DNA of 64,000 nucleotides from an uncultured Porphyromonadaceae bacterium (lineage in GTDB: Bacteria > Bacteroidota > Bacteroidia > Bacteroidales > Muribaculaceae). Of this stretch, positions 1 to 7,390 are shown piece by piece (positions within the stretch are counted from its first letter, which is position 1; each line of letters opens with the position of its first letter). Location: assembly GCA_902491625.1 (NCBI GenBank), contig CABUIO010000002.1:1-64000 (forward strand), given 5' to 3'. The notes under the pieces are model-generated. The model saw only the letters and a program-made list of their open reading frames with translations, made no database searches and had not been told where the DNA came from. The position numbers and the translations under genes were made by a program.

Positions 1-61
1 CAAGACAAAATCCACTCGACATGAACGACCCCAAATTAACGTTTATTTTTAAACAGCCTCT
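1..61. repeat. Partial copy (A1) of dispersed repeat family A
   Basis: These bases are nearly identical, in reverse complement, to 8891-8955; the only differences are single-base changes in A/T run length. The copy ends with the family terminus, the reverse complement of AGAGGCTGTTTAAA. The rest lies outside the window. It stops 6 bases before the start codon of the histidine kinase gene. Confidence 0.85.
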
Positions 62-67
62 AAAATA

Positions 68-1297
68 ATGTCACTCCGCTATTCATTCTACGACCGCCGG
101 CGTCTGGGCAAGCTTGTGTTTCTGTTTGCCGCTGTGGCCGCGATCATAGTCTTCCTGATAGTCTCCAACAACCTCGTCAAGAGCCTCGGAGTGCAGGAAC
201 GCCAGCGCATGGAGATCTGGGCCGACGCAACCAAGCGTGTCGCTCAGATGGACAGCGGTACCGACATAGAGTTTCTATTCTCCATCATCGAGGAAAACAA
301 CAGTATCCCGGTGCTGATTGCCGACGAGCAAGGCAACATCATAGAATACCGCAATTTCAAGCTTCCCGATGCCGGGCGCGAGCGGAAAATGTTTGGCGAA
401 CTCTCGGACCGCGACCGCGAATACCTAAAAAAAGAGCTTGGAAGCGGTTGCTCCGGAATGTCGATTGCCAAGGCGGCGGCTGTCAATCCGCATTTTATCC
501 CGATCGACATGGCTGGAACGCCGCAATATATCTACTACGAGGACTCCGACCTGCTGCGGCGCCTCAGCTGGTATCCTTACATCCAGATGGGCGTCATGGT
601 CATGCTCGCCATAATCGTCTTCATAAGCATACTCTACACCAAACGCGCCGAGCAGAACCGCGTCTGGGCCGGACTTTCCAAGGAAACCGCCCATCAGCTC
701 GGCACACCCATATCTTCGCTTATGGCATGGGTGCAGCTCCTGCCCGAATATGGGGTCAGCCCCGAAATAGCTGCGGAGATGGACAAGGACGTGAAACGTC
801 TCAGTGTCATAGCCGACCGATTCTCGAAGATCGGATCCGTGCCGTCGCTTGAACTCGACTATCTCAATGACACGGTTGACAAATCGCTCGACTACATGAA
901 ATCGCGCGTGTCCGGCAAAGTGCGGATAGTCATGGAACTCGACCCTGACGACCACGGCGTGATGCTTTCGCGTCCGCTGTTCGAGTGGGTGATGGAGAAT
1001 CTTGTAAAGAACGCTATCGACGCCATGGGAGGCAAGCCCGGCACAATCACCATCTCCACAGGCAAGGAGAAGGATAAGCTTTTTGTCGACGTGGCCGACA
1101 CCGGCAAAGGGATAGCCCGCAAGAATTTCAAGAACGTCTTCAATCCCGGCTTCACGACCAAGAAACGCGGCTGGGGACTCGGTCTTACGCTCGTGAAACG
1201 CATCATCGAGGAATACCACGGCGGCCGCATCTTCGTCAAGCAGTCCGAACCCGGCAAAGGCACCACCTTCCGCATCGAACTCCCCGTCAAATCCTGA
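68..1297 (+). CDS. Sensor histidine kinase, two membrane segments
   Basis: Inner-membrane sensor kinase of 409 residues. Hydrophobic segments lie near residues 15-33 and 170-190 and bracket a ~135-residue extracytoplasmic region without a domain I recognise. No clear HAMP linker is seen. The H-box has His209 in KETAHQLGTPISSL, the N-box is NLVKNAIDAM (~311-320), G1 is DTGKGI (~344) and G2 is GLGLTLV (~368), so the dimerisation and ATPase parts look intact. No response regulator gene follows, so it is an orphan within this window. Repeat A1 ends 6 bases before the ATG and may form its leader. The family call is sure; the signal and partner are unknown. Confidence 0.9.
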   Translation: MSLRYSFYDRRRLGKLVFLFAAVAAIIVFLIVSNNLVKSLGVQERQRMEIWADATKRVAQMDSGTDIEFLFSIIEENNSIPVLIADEQGNIIEYRNFKLPDAGRERKMFGELSDRDREYLKKELGSGCSGMSIAKAAAVNPHFIPIDMAGTPQYIYYEDSDLLRRLSWYPYIQMGVMVMLAIIVFISILYTKRAEQNRVWAGLSKETAHQLGTPISSLMAWVQLLPEYGVSPEIAAEMDKDVKRLSVIADRFSKIGSVPSLELDYLNDTVDKSLDYMKSRVSGKVRIVMELDPDDHGVMLSRPLFEWVMENLVKNAIDAMGGKPGTITISTGKEKDKLFVDVADTGKGIARKNFKNVFNPGFTTKKRGWGLGLTLVKRIIEEYHGGRIFVKQSEPGKGTTFRIELPVKS

Positions 1298-1321
1298 CTC
1301 CGGGAACTTTACCGGACATTA

Positions 1322-1356
1322 AGAGGTTGTTTAATAATCATTGTTAAACAACCTCT
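1322..1356. repeat. Minimal family-A hairpin (A4)
   Basis: This is a 35-base near-palindrome with 13-bp perfect arms, AGAGGTTGTTTAA and its complement, around a 9-base loop. The arms match the termini of element A2 (3854-4178), so it looks like an internally deleted copy. It lies between the 3' ends of the kinase gene and the convergent tRNA-Pro gene and could work as a bidirectional terminator; that role is inferred. Confidence 0.8.
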
Positions 1357-1406
1357 AACGCACATAAACAAAACAAGGCTGACGGAAGAACTGTCAACCT
1401 TGCCTG

Positions 1407-1480
1407 TCGGGGTGAGGCGACTCGAACGCCCGACCTCTACGTCCCGAACGTAGCGCGCTAACCAACTGTGCTACACCCCG
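1407..1480 (-). tRNA. tRNA-Pro (anticodon CGG)
   Basis: The minus strand folds as a 74-nt cloverleaf: 7-bp acceptor CGGGGTG/CACCCCG, D-arm with one A-C mismatch, 5-bp anticodon stem CTACG/CGTAG with loop TTCGGGA (anticodon CGG), T-loop TTCGAGT and discriminator A. The C1-G72 pair is typical of bacterial tRNA-Pro. The 3' CCA is not encoded. A well-formed promoter lies ~90 bases upstream at 1570-1601. Confidence 0.95.
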
Positions 1481-1569
1481 AAAACCGTCGCTGGAAAGGC
1501 ATCGGGACAGATGCCCTGCGAGGGCGAAAACGTCGGCTCCGCAATGGGCGTCACCTTGTTTTTGCGCCG

Positions 1570-1601
1570 CAAAGTTACGCAATTTTTTTCACACCTCCAA
1601 A
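1570..1601 (-). promoter_or_regulatory. Bacteroidota promoter for tRNA-Pro
   Basis: On the minus strand, TTTG (1598-1601), a 20-base spacer and TAACTTTG (1570-1577) match the -33/-7 consensus. Transcription would start near 1563, giving an ~80-base precursor leader before the tRNA. Confidence 0.75.
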
Positions 1602-1740
1602 TTTTTCTCACACTCCGCTCCCCAATTCCCTCCAAAATCCCGATTCGGATAAATTGTCTGAATATCCGAGTGAGGGAAAACAGTGAAGTCACATGCGTAA
1701 TTAAATTGCCTAAAAGACAGAGAAAATCAGATAAATAGGC

Positions 1741-1748
1741 TAACTTTG
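1741..1748 (+). promoter_or_regulatory. -7 box for the DUF3800 gene
   Basis: TAACTTTG lies 27 bases before the ATG at 1776. No good TTTG is seen 19-21 bases upstream, so only the -7 element is supported. Confidence 0.5.
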
Positions 1749-1775
1749 CATGTCTAAACAAGTCAAAGATCTGAT

Positions 1776-2606
1776 ATGATACATATTTGGCTCGATGAAA
1801 GCGATAAACATGGATCGTACTACTCCAATTTTTATGGAGGTATATTGGTACAGTCTTGCCACAGAGAGATTGTATTGAACCGCATGGCGGCAATAAAGAA
1901 GGAGCTGAATATTCAGGATGAGATCAAATGGCAGAAGGTTAATGCCTATCATTACGACAAATATGTTCGTCTTGTCGATGAATTATTTGATATGGGCAAA
2001 GATAGACTTCTGAAAATCAGGATATTTTTTCGCCATAATCAATACGAACCTGAACTTACAGCTGAAAAGAGAAAAGAAGAATATCCGATCTTGTACTATC
2101 AGTTTATAAAATATGCTTTTGGTCTCATCTTTGCAGAGGATAAGGACGGAGTTCGCTTATACCTTGACGAGATTCCGTTGAGTCAGGAAGATAAAAGAAA
2201 TTTTGTAGCGCATCTATACAGCTTGAATAACGACCATGACTTCAAGGCAAACGGAGTGTATTTTGTTGAAAAAGGTATTTCGGAGGTTGATTCCAAAACT
2301 CACTTGCCATTACAATTCATGGATATGATACTCGGTGCTATTTGTTTCAAATTGAATGAAAAGGATAAATTGAAGTCTGACGGCGACGAAAGGCCTGGAA
2401 AACGGACGATTCTAAAGCTTAAGTTGTATAAGCATATAAATGCAAGAATCCGAGAGATATATCCTGATTTCAATATTGGTATAAGCACGCCTATAAAAGA
2501 GGACAGCGACCGTTGGTTTCAGATTTATCGGCATTGGAGTTTCAAGGCGAAGAATCACACGCGCAATCTTACACGAACCAAAAGGGCAAAAAATAGTCCT
2601 GCGTAA
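1776..2606 (+). CDS. DUF3800-like protein
   Basis: This 276-residue cytoplasmic protein opens with MIHIWLDESDKHG, the acidic first-strand motif typical of DUF3800, a family proposed to have an RNase H-like fold and often found in accessory islands. A Lys/Arg-rich middle and a strongly basic C-terminus (KNHTRNLTRTKRAKNSPA) suggest nucleic-acid contact, which is inference. Codon use is clearly richer in A and T than in the flanking housekeeping genes, and the gene sits between tRNA-Pro and a gene-poor stretch, so horizontal acquisition is likely. It stands alone on its strand. The DUF3800 match is from memory of the family motif; no activity is established. Confidence 0.7.
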   Translation: MIHIWLDESDKHGSYYSNFYGGILVQSCHREIVLNRMAAIKKELNIQDEIKWQKVNAYHYDKYVRLVDELFDMGKDRLLKIRIFFRHNQYEPELTAEKRKEEYPILYYQFIKYAFGLIFAEDKDGVRLYLDEIPLSQEDKRNFVAHLYSLNNDHDFKANGVYFVEKGISEVDSKTHLPLQFMDMILGAICFKLNEKDKLKSDGDERPGKRTILKLKLYKHINARIREIYPDFNIGISTPIKEDSDRWFQIYRHWSFKAKNHTRNLTRTKRAKNSPA

Positions 2607-2872
2607 CCTACACTTGTGAGCTACGCACTTTTCACGTAGCCGTTCAGTTACGACAGGATATTTTTCTGTTGCAAAGATAATGCCTTTATTGCACACTTCA
2701 AAATTATAACGCAGAATTCGCAGATTTTGTTTACGTCAAAATGAGGCTGCTGATTTTATACCTGTTTTCGAGATTTTGTGCTAATTCAGCATTAATGTAA
2801 TACTGCATGTTGTAAATAGAAAAGTAGTTAGATTGTTTCCGTCGTCATTAACAGATCTGAATTCATAATTGA

Positions 2873-3283
2873 TTACATGCCGACGTAGAGGTTGCGGACC
2901 CAGATGCAGATCTCGAAAATGGCGAAAGGGATCAGCACATACCACCTCGTGATGCCCCTGTCGATGCGCCGGAACACGTTGGGGCAGCTCGTGTAGCGCA
3001 GATAGAAGAGGATCGGGATGCTGACGATCAGGAGAATAAGGAGCACGACATTGGGATTGAACATGATGCCCCCGATGATGTCGCCGTGCAGAATCTTCAT
3101 CAGCGCTCTCGTGGAGCCGCATGAGGGACAAGGGATATGATAGATCAGCTTGCTCGGACAGGCGACAAAGTGAAAAAGATCAAAATAGCAAAGCACACTG
3201 TAGACAAGACCGACTACAGCGACAACAAGATATGCCCATTCCTTGCGGATGGCTGTCTTTATGGCAGATTTATCCAGACTCAT
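2873..3283 (-). CDS. DUF2752 small membrane protein
   Basis: A 136-residue inner-membrane protein with three or four hydrophobic segments. It carries the DUF2752 signature CPSCGSTRA after the first membrane segment, a Cys-x-x-Cys motif followed by Thr-Arg. The frame stays open upstream to 3346, but that longer start would translate through the terminator hairpin at 3303-3330, so ATG 3283 (MSLDKSAIK) is chosen. It lies just downstream of the TM2-domain gene on the same strand, and the two commonly occur near each other in Bacteroidota. Function unknown. Confidence 0.8.
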   Translation of the reverse strand: MSLDKSAIKTAIRKEWAYLVVAVVGLVYSVLCYFDLFHFVACPSKLIYHIPCPSCGSTRALMKILHGDIIGGIMFNPNVVLLILLIVSIPILFYLRYTSCPNVFRRIDRGITRWYVLIPFAIFEICIWVRNLYVGM

Positions 3284-3291
3284 GTATTGAT

Positions 3292-3330
3292 AAAAAAAAG
3301 AAGCGCATGGGCAATCTCTCACCCATGCGC
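3292..3330 (-). terminator. Rho-independent terminator after the TM2 gene
   Basis: On the minus strand the arms GCGCATGGG and CCCATGCGC (3322-3330 and 3303-3311) form a 9-bp stem followed by a run of eight T. It separates the TM2 gene from the DUF2752 gene and argues for the shorter DUF2752 start. Confidence 0.85.
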
Positions 3331-3375
3331 CCATATAAGTCTTCAACTGATGGATCTAAGTCTTCAGCTGATGGA

Positions 3376-3708
3376 TCAGAGGCTCATCAGTGTCTGCATG
3401 TTGTATTCGTATGTACGCTTCTTGGCGTTGAAGATATCAATAAGCCACCAGATATAGCAAGCGCCGCATGTGAGAAGCTTGGCAATACCAAGACCTGTCT
3501 GACCGAGCATAAAGCGGTCAACACCCCAGCAACCGATAAGGATGGCGATGATCAGGATGGTAGTAGGATTCTTGAAAGAAGTTCCCATGATGGCGCTGGA
3601 CTTAGCCTCGTCAGCCTTTGCGAGATAATCGCGCACTGTGTTCTGGTCTTCGGGAGCGAAGAATTGGCCGTTAGCGGCCATAAACTGTTCAATCTGCTGT
3701 TTTTCCAT
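3376..3708 (-). CDS. TM2-domain membrane protein
   Basis: The 110-residue product has a charged N-terminus (MEKQQIEQFM) and then the TM2 domain: two membrane helices joined by a short turn with the motif GCWGVDRFMLGQTGLG, and a C-terminal YIWWLIDIF helix. The frame is open to 3930, but the extra 74 residues would run back into repeat A2 and past the promoter at 3798-3829, so ATG 3708 is used. A 21-bp tandem duplication covers the stop codon region (3339-3380). Role unknown; TM2 proteins are small inner-membrane proteins. Confidence 0.8.
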   Translation of the reverse strand: MEKQQIEQFMAANGQFFAPEDQNTVRDYLAKADEAKSSAIMGTSFKNPTTILIIAILIGCWGVDRFMLGQTGLGIAKLLTCGACYIWWLIDIFNAKKRTYEYNMQTLMSL

Positions 3709-3797
3709 TGTGATATATTTTTTATAAAAACAATTATACGGTTTGATATTTAGGCAGTTAACCACAGACGAAATACCGAATCGTCTTGTGTACGGTG

Positions 3798-3829
3798 CAA
3801 AGATAATCATAATTATTATTCCGTCCAAA
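3798..3829 (-). promoter_or_regulatory. Promoter of the TM2 gene
   Basis: On the minus strand, TTTG (3826-3829), a 20-base spacer and TATCTTTG (3798-3805). The start point would fall ~85 bases before ATG 3708. Element A2 begins 25 bases upstream of the -33 box. Confidence 0.75.
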
Positions 3830-3853
3830 TCAAAAACGAAATAAATTGGTTTA

Positions 3854-4178
3854 AGAGGTTGTTTAACAATGCTTGTTAACGACAGGGTCGAGAATTTTGG
3901 AGCGGATTTATTCCTGAGTTGAAGGAGCATAGCGGGCTATGTGACTGAAACAAAGGGATAAAGACGCCCAAAAGTCTCGTAACATCCCTTGAAATCAGAA
4001 GATACATCAGTAATACAATACTCTTAAGAAATTTAAGAATTGCCTTATCATGGTGTCTTTTATGTTAATGCGCGTTTATTCGTCGGTCATTATGCCCGCA
4101 TAACTCCCTCCTCATAAACAGCACCTTAATCATAAAATACACCACCCTGTCATTAACAATGATTATTAAACAACCTCT
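3854..4178. mobile_element. MITE-like element A2 with terminal inverted repeats
   Basis: A 325-base non-coding element. Its 34-base ends (3854-3887 and 4145-4178) are inverted repeats matching at 30 of 34 positions, beginning AGAGGTTGTTTAA. An 11-base direct repeat, AAATTGGTTTA at 3843-3853 and AAATTGGTTCA at 4179-4189, flanks it as a target-site duplication would. Inside is GGAGCATAGCGGGCTATGTG, shared with element A3. No transposase or ORF is present, so mobility would need an enzyme in trans. Confidence 0.75.
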
Positions 4179-4244
4179 AAATTGGTTCAATTAATTCCAA
4201 ACACTGCAATATAAGATAATTCCGTTGATAATTCTGTTGCAAGA

Positions 4245-4275
4245 TTGTCGGATGTCAGTTTTTTCACTAATTTTG
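4245..4275 (+). promoter_or_regulatory. Promoter of the rluA-like operon
   Basis: TTG (4245-4247), a 20-base spacer and TAATTTTG (4268-4275). The predicted start point coincides with ATG 4281, so the first message would be leaderless or nearly so. Confidence 0.65.
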
Positions 4276-4280
4276 CAGAT

Positions 4281-5204
4281 ATGTTAGCGAAAAAGAATCT
4301 TTGGAAACCGGACAGACTCGAAAGCCGCTGCAACACTTCGGCTGAAAGTGTCCCTCTGATGCAGTTTCTCCAGCTGATGTTTCCGGCACAGAGCCGCAAT
4401 TCGGTGAAAAGCTTCCTGAAACATGGTCAGGTGCAGCTCAACGGCGTCATCACGTCGCAGTTCGACACTCCGGTGGAGCCGGGAGCGACGGTGCAGGTCA
4501 ACCTGAGCCGTCCGTTCGTAAGTTTCCAGCATCCGCGTCTGAAGATCGTCTATGAGGACGACGACATCATCGTTGTCAACAAAGGCTACGGACTGCTGTC
4601 CGTGGGCACCGACCGCAAGCAGAAGGACATCACGGCGTATTCGGCGCTGAAGGAATACGTGAAGCGGGTGCATCCGTCAAACAAGATTTTCATCGTCCAC
4701 CGCCTCGACCGCGACACGTCGGGACTGATGATGTTTGCCAAGAACCTCAACGCACAGGAGACGATGCGCCACAACTGGAACAACATGGTGCTGGAACGCA
4801 CCTACGTGGCCGTGCTTGAGGGCACGATGAAGGAGGACAGCGGTGTGATTCGCAGCCGTCTGGCAGAGAACTCGCAGTACGAGGTCTACACCACCCACGT
4901 GCCGGGCGAAGGCAAGCTTGCCGTGACACGCTACAGGGTGCTTGCCCGAGGCAACGGCTACACCCTCGCGGAGTTTTCTCTTGACACCGGACGCAAAAAC
5001 CAGATCCGCGTCCACGCCAAAGACCTCGGCCATCCGATCGTGGGCGACCGCAAATACGGCGCCAAGAGCAGTCCGATCGCCCGTTTGGCACTCCACGCGC
5101 GTTCGCTGCGCTTCGTGCATCCCGTCACACGCCGCGACATGCGCTTCGAGCTTCCGGTGCCGACACGTTTCGCAGCCCTGACATCCTATAACAAAGAAAG
5201 ATAA
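4281..5204 (+). CDS. RluA-family 23S rRNA pseudouridine synthase
   Basis: A 307-residue cytoplasmic enzyme that converts uridine to pseudouridine in rRNA. An S4-like RNA-binding part (SRNSVKSFLKHGQVQLNG) is followed by the catalytic domain with HRLDRDTSGLMMFAKN, whose second Asp is the family nucleophile, and a C-terminal GRKNQIRVHAKDLGHPIVGD block. The ORF opens at 4245, but the promoter -7 box lies at 4268-4275, so ATG 4281 is preferred; ATG 4359 is a further option. purE follows after 4 bases, so they are probably cotranscribed. The family is certain; the exact site and the rluB/C/D name cannot be fixed. Confidence 0.9.
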   Translation: MLAKKNLWKPDRLESRCNTSAESVPLMQFLQLMFPAQSRNSVKSFLKHGQVQLNGVITSQFDTPVEPGATVQVNLSRPFVSFQHPRLKIVYEDDDIIVVNKGYGLLSVGTDRKQKDITAYSALKEYVKRVHPSNKIFIVHRLDRDTSGLMMFAKNLNAQETMRHNWNNMVLERTYVAVLEGTMKEDSGVIRSRLAENSQYEVYTTHVPGEGKLAVTRYRVLARGNGYTLAEFSLDTGRKNQIRVHAKDLGHPIVGDRKYGAKSSPIARLALHARSLRFVHPVTRRDMRFELPVPTRFAALTSYNKER

Positions 5205-5208
5205 CGAC

Positions 5209-5715
5209 ATGCAACCATTAGTAAGCATCATCATGGGTTCGACCTCGGATCTTCCCGTGATGGAGAAAGCAGCCAAGTTTTTCGACGAGCAGCAGATTCC
5301 ATTCGAAATGTTAGCTCTCTCGGCTCACCGCACCCCGCGCGAGGTCGAGCAGTTCGCCTCCACGGCACGCGAGCGCGGCATCAAGGTGATCATCGCGGCC
5401 GCCGGCATGGCAGCACACTTAGGCGGTGTCATCGCCTCGCTGACGTCGCTGCCGGTGATCGGCGTGCCCATCCGTTCCTCTTTCGACGGACTTGACGCAC
5501 TCCTCGCCATCGTGCAGATGCCGCCGGGCATTCCTGTGGCGACCGTCGGTGTGAACGGCGCCCTCAACGCCGCCGTGCTCGCTACCGAGATCCTCGCGCT
5601 GACCGATCCTGACATCGAGTGCCGCATCAACGCATACAAGGAGTCGCTGACACAGAAGATCGTGAAAGCCAACAACGACCTCGCCGAGATCAAATACACC
5701 TACAAGACAAACTGA
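5209..5715 (+). CDS. purE: N5-carboxyaminoimidazole ribonucleotide mutase
   Basis: PurE class I, 168 residues, moves the carboxyl group of N5-CAIR to give CAIR in de novo purine synthesis. Diagnostic motifs are MGSTSDLPVM near the N-terminus, LSAHRTP with the catalytic His, and AAAGMAAHLGGVIAS. Length is normal for the octameric bacterial enzyme. It lies 4 bases after the rluA-like gene and 16 before ispG, so it is an operon member. purK is not nearby. Confidence 0.97.
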   Translation: MQPLVSIIMGSTSDLPVMEKAAKFFDEQQIPFEMLALSAHRTPREVEQFASTARERGIKVIIAAAGMAAHLGGVIASLTSLPVIGVPIRSSFDGLDALLAIVQMPPGIPVATVGVNGALNAAVLATEILALTDPDIECRINAYKESLTQKIVKANNDLAEIKYTYKTN

Positions 5716-5731
5716 CAACAGACAGAACGCC

Positions 5732-7390
5732 GTGAGCATATATAACTACCATCGCCGTCCGACCTCGACAGTGAGGGTCGGAAACATCAGCATAGGCTCC
5801 GGATTTCCGGTGCGCCTGCAATCCATGACCAATCTCAGCACCAATGATGTCGAAGGGTGCGTGGCGCAGTCGCTTCGCATCGCCGAGGCCGGAGGGGAGC
5901 TTGTGAGGGTCACGACTCAGGGTGTACGCGAGGCGCAGAGCGCCGCCGCGATCCGCACGGCCCTGCGTGAGAAAGGATGCGACGTCCCTGTGGTCGCCGA
6001 TGTCCATTTCAACCGCGACGCCGCGTTCGAGGCCGCACGAGGCGTGGACAAAGTGCGCATCAATCCCGGCAATTTCGTGGACGCCGCACGCACTTTCCGG
6101 CAGTTGCAATACACCGACGAGGAATATGCCGGCGAACTCGACCGCATCCGCGAGGCACTGACGCCATTCCTTGAGCTTTGTCGGGAGAAGGGCGTGGCTA
6201 TTCGCCTCGGCGTCAACCACGGATCGCTCTCCGACCGCATCATGAGCCGCTACGGCGACACGCCGGAGGGCATGGTGGAGTCGGTGATGGAGTTTCTGCG
6301 CGTGGCACGCGAAAACGATTTCGACAACATCGTCATCTCCATCAAGGCCTCCGACGCCGTGGTGATGACCTCTACGGTGCGTCTGCTGGTGAAGGCGATG
6401 GACAGCGAGGAGATGCATTTTCCGCTTCACCTCGGTGTGACGGAAGCGGGCGACGGCGCCGACGGACGCATCAAGAGCGCCGTGGGCATCGGGGCGCTTC
6501 TTGCTGAAGGTCTCGGCGACACCATCCGTGTAAGCCTGAGCGAGGATCCCGAGGCGGAGATTCCCGTGGCAAAGGCTCTCGCCGACTATATCGCGGCTCG
6601 CGAAGGACACTCCCCTATTGCGGAGCCGGAGCATGTCAGCGCCGAACCCACACGCGGCCTCGCCGCTCCGATCGCGGGATTCGAGAACGCGAAATGGCCG
6701 CTCGTGATCGGCCATGATCTCGCCGTCGCGGAGGACTGGCACAAAGCCGACGCGTCGCGGCAGCCACAGAAATTCGCAGACGAGCTTCCTGTCGTGCTCA
6801 CTTCCTCCCACATAAACAAGCCAGGCGAGATCGCCTCTTGGATCGAGCGTTTCGTGGCTCTCGGCGCCCGCAATCCTATCGTTGTCGCGCTCCGCTACGA
6901 CGACAGCGATCCCGATGCCGTGAGGATCAAGGCTTCAGCCGACTTCGGCGCACTTCTTCTCGGAGGCCATGCCTCTGCAATCGCCATCGACGCTCCGGCG
7001 CTGTCGGAGGAAGAATGCACGGAACTGGCACTCAGCATCCTGCAATCGTCAGGACTTCGTGTCAGCAAGACGGAATTCATCTCGTGTCCCGGTTGCGGCC
7101 GTACGCTCTTCGACCTCCAGCAGACCGTGAAGGATGTCAAGAAAGCGACCTCACACCTCAAAGGACTGAAAATCGGCGTGATGGGATGCATCGTCAACGG
7201 TCCCGGCGAAATGGCCGGAGCACATTACGGCTACGTGGGCGCCGCTCGCGGAAAGGTCAGTCTCTACAAGGGGAAAGTATGCGTTGAGAAAAACATCCCT
7301 GCCGAGGAGGCGATCCCACGTCTCATACAGCTCATCAAGGATAACGGCGACTGGCACGATCCCGAGACCGATGGCTTCCGAGGAGAATAA
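5732..7390 (+). CDS. ispG: 4-hydroxy-3-methylbut-2-enyl diphosphate synthase
   Basis: IspG (GcpE) makes HMBPP from MEcPP in the non-mevalonate isoprenoid pathway, using a 4Fe-4S cluster. At 552 residues it is the long form with an insertion between the N-terminal TIM barrel (GFPVRLQSMTN to the GVTEAGDG region) and the C-terminal iron-sulfur domain, as is usual in Bacteroidota, chlamydiae and plants. Cluster cysteines are visible in SCPGCGRTLFDL and GCIVNGPGEMAGAHYG. The start is GTG at 5732 (MSIYNYHRRPT). Its last 20 bases overlap the next gene, so translation of the two is probably coupled. Confidence 0.96.
   Translation: MSIYNYHRRPTSTVRVGNISIGSGFPVRLQSMTNLSTNDVEGCVAQSLRIAEAGGELVRVTTQGVREAQSAAAIRTALREKGCDVPVVADVHFNRDAAFEAARGVDKVRINPGNFVDAARTFRQLQYTDEEYAGELDRIREALTPFLELCREKGVAIRLGVNHGSLSDRIMSRYGDTPEGMVESVMEFLRVARENDFDNIVISIKASDAVVMTSTVRLLVKAMDSEEMHFPLHLGVTEAGDGADGRIKSAVGIGALLAEGLGDTIRVSLSEDPEAEIPVAKALADYIAAREGHSPIAEPEHVSAEPTRGLAAPIAGFENAKWPLVIGHDLAVAEDWHKADASRQPQKFADELPVVLTSSHINKPGEIASWIERFVALGARNPIVVALRYDDSDPDAVRIKASADFGALLLGGHASAIAIDAPALSEEECTELALSILQSSGLRVSKTEFISCPGCGRTLFDLQQTVKDVKKATSHLKGLKIGVMGCIVNGPGEMAGAHYGYVGAARGKVSLYKGKVCVEKNIPAEEAIPRLIQLIKDNGDWHDPETDGFRGE

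Noticed and set aside
2412..2696. A 94-codon minus-strand frame with a -7-like TATCTTTG upstream
   Set aside because: Most of it lies antisense to the DUF3800 gene and the product has no recognisable pattern.
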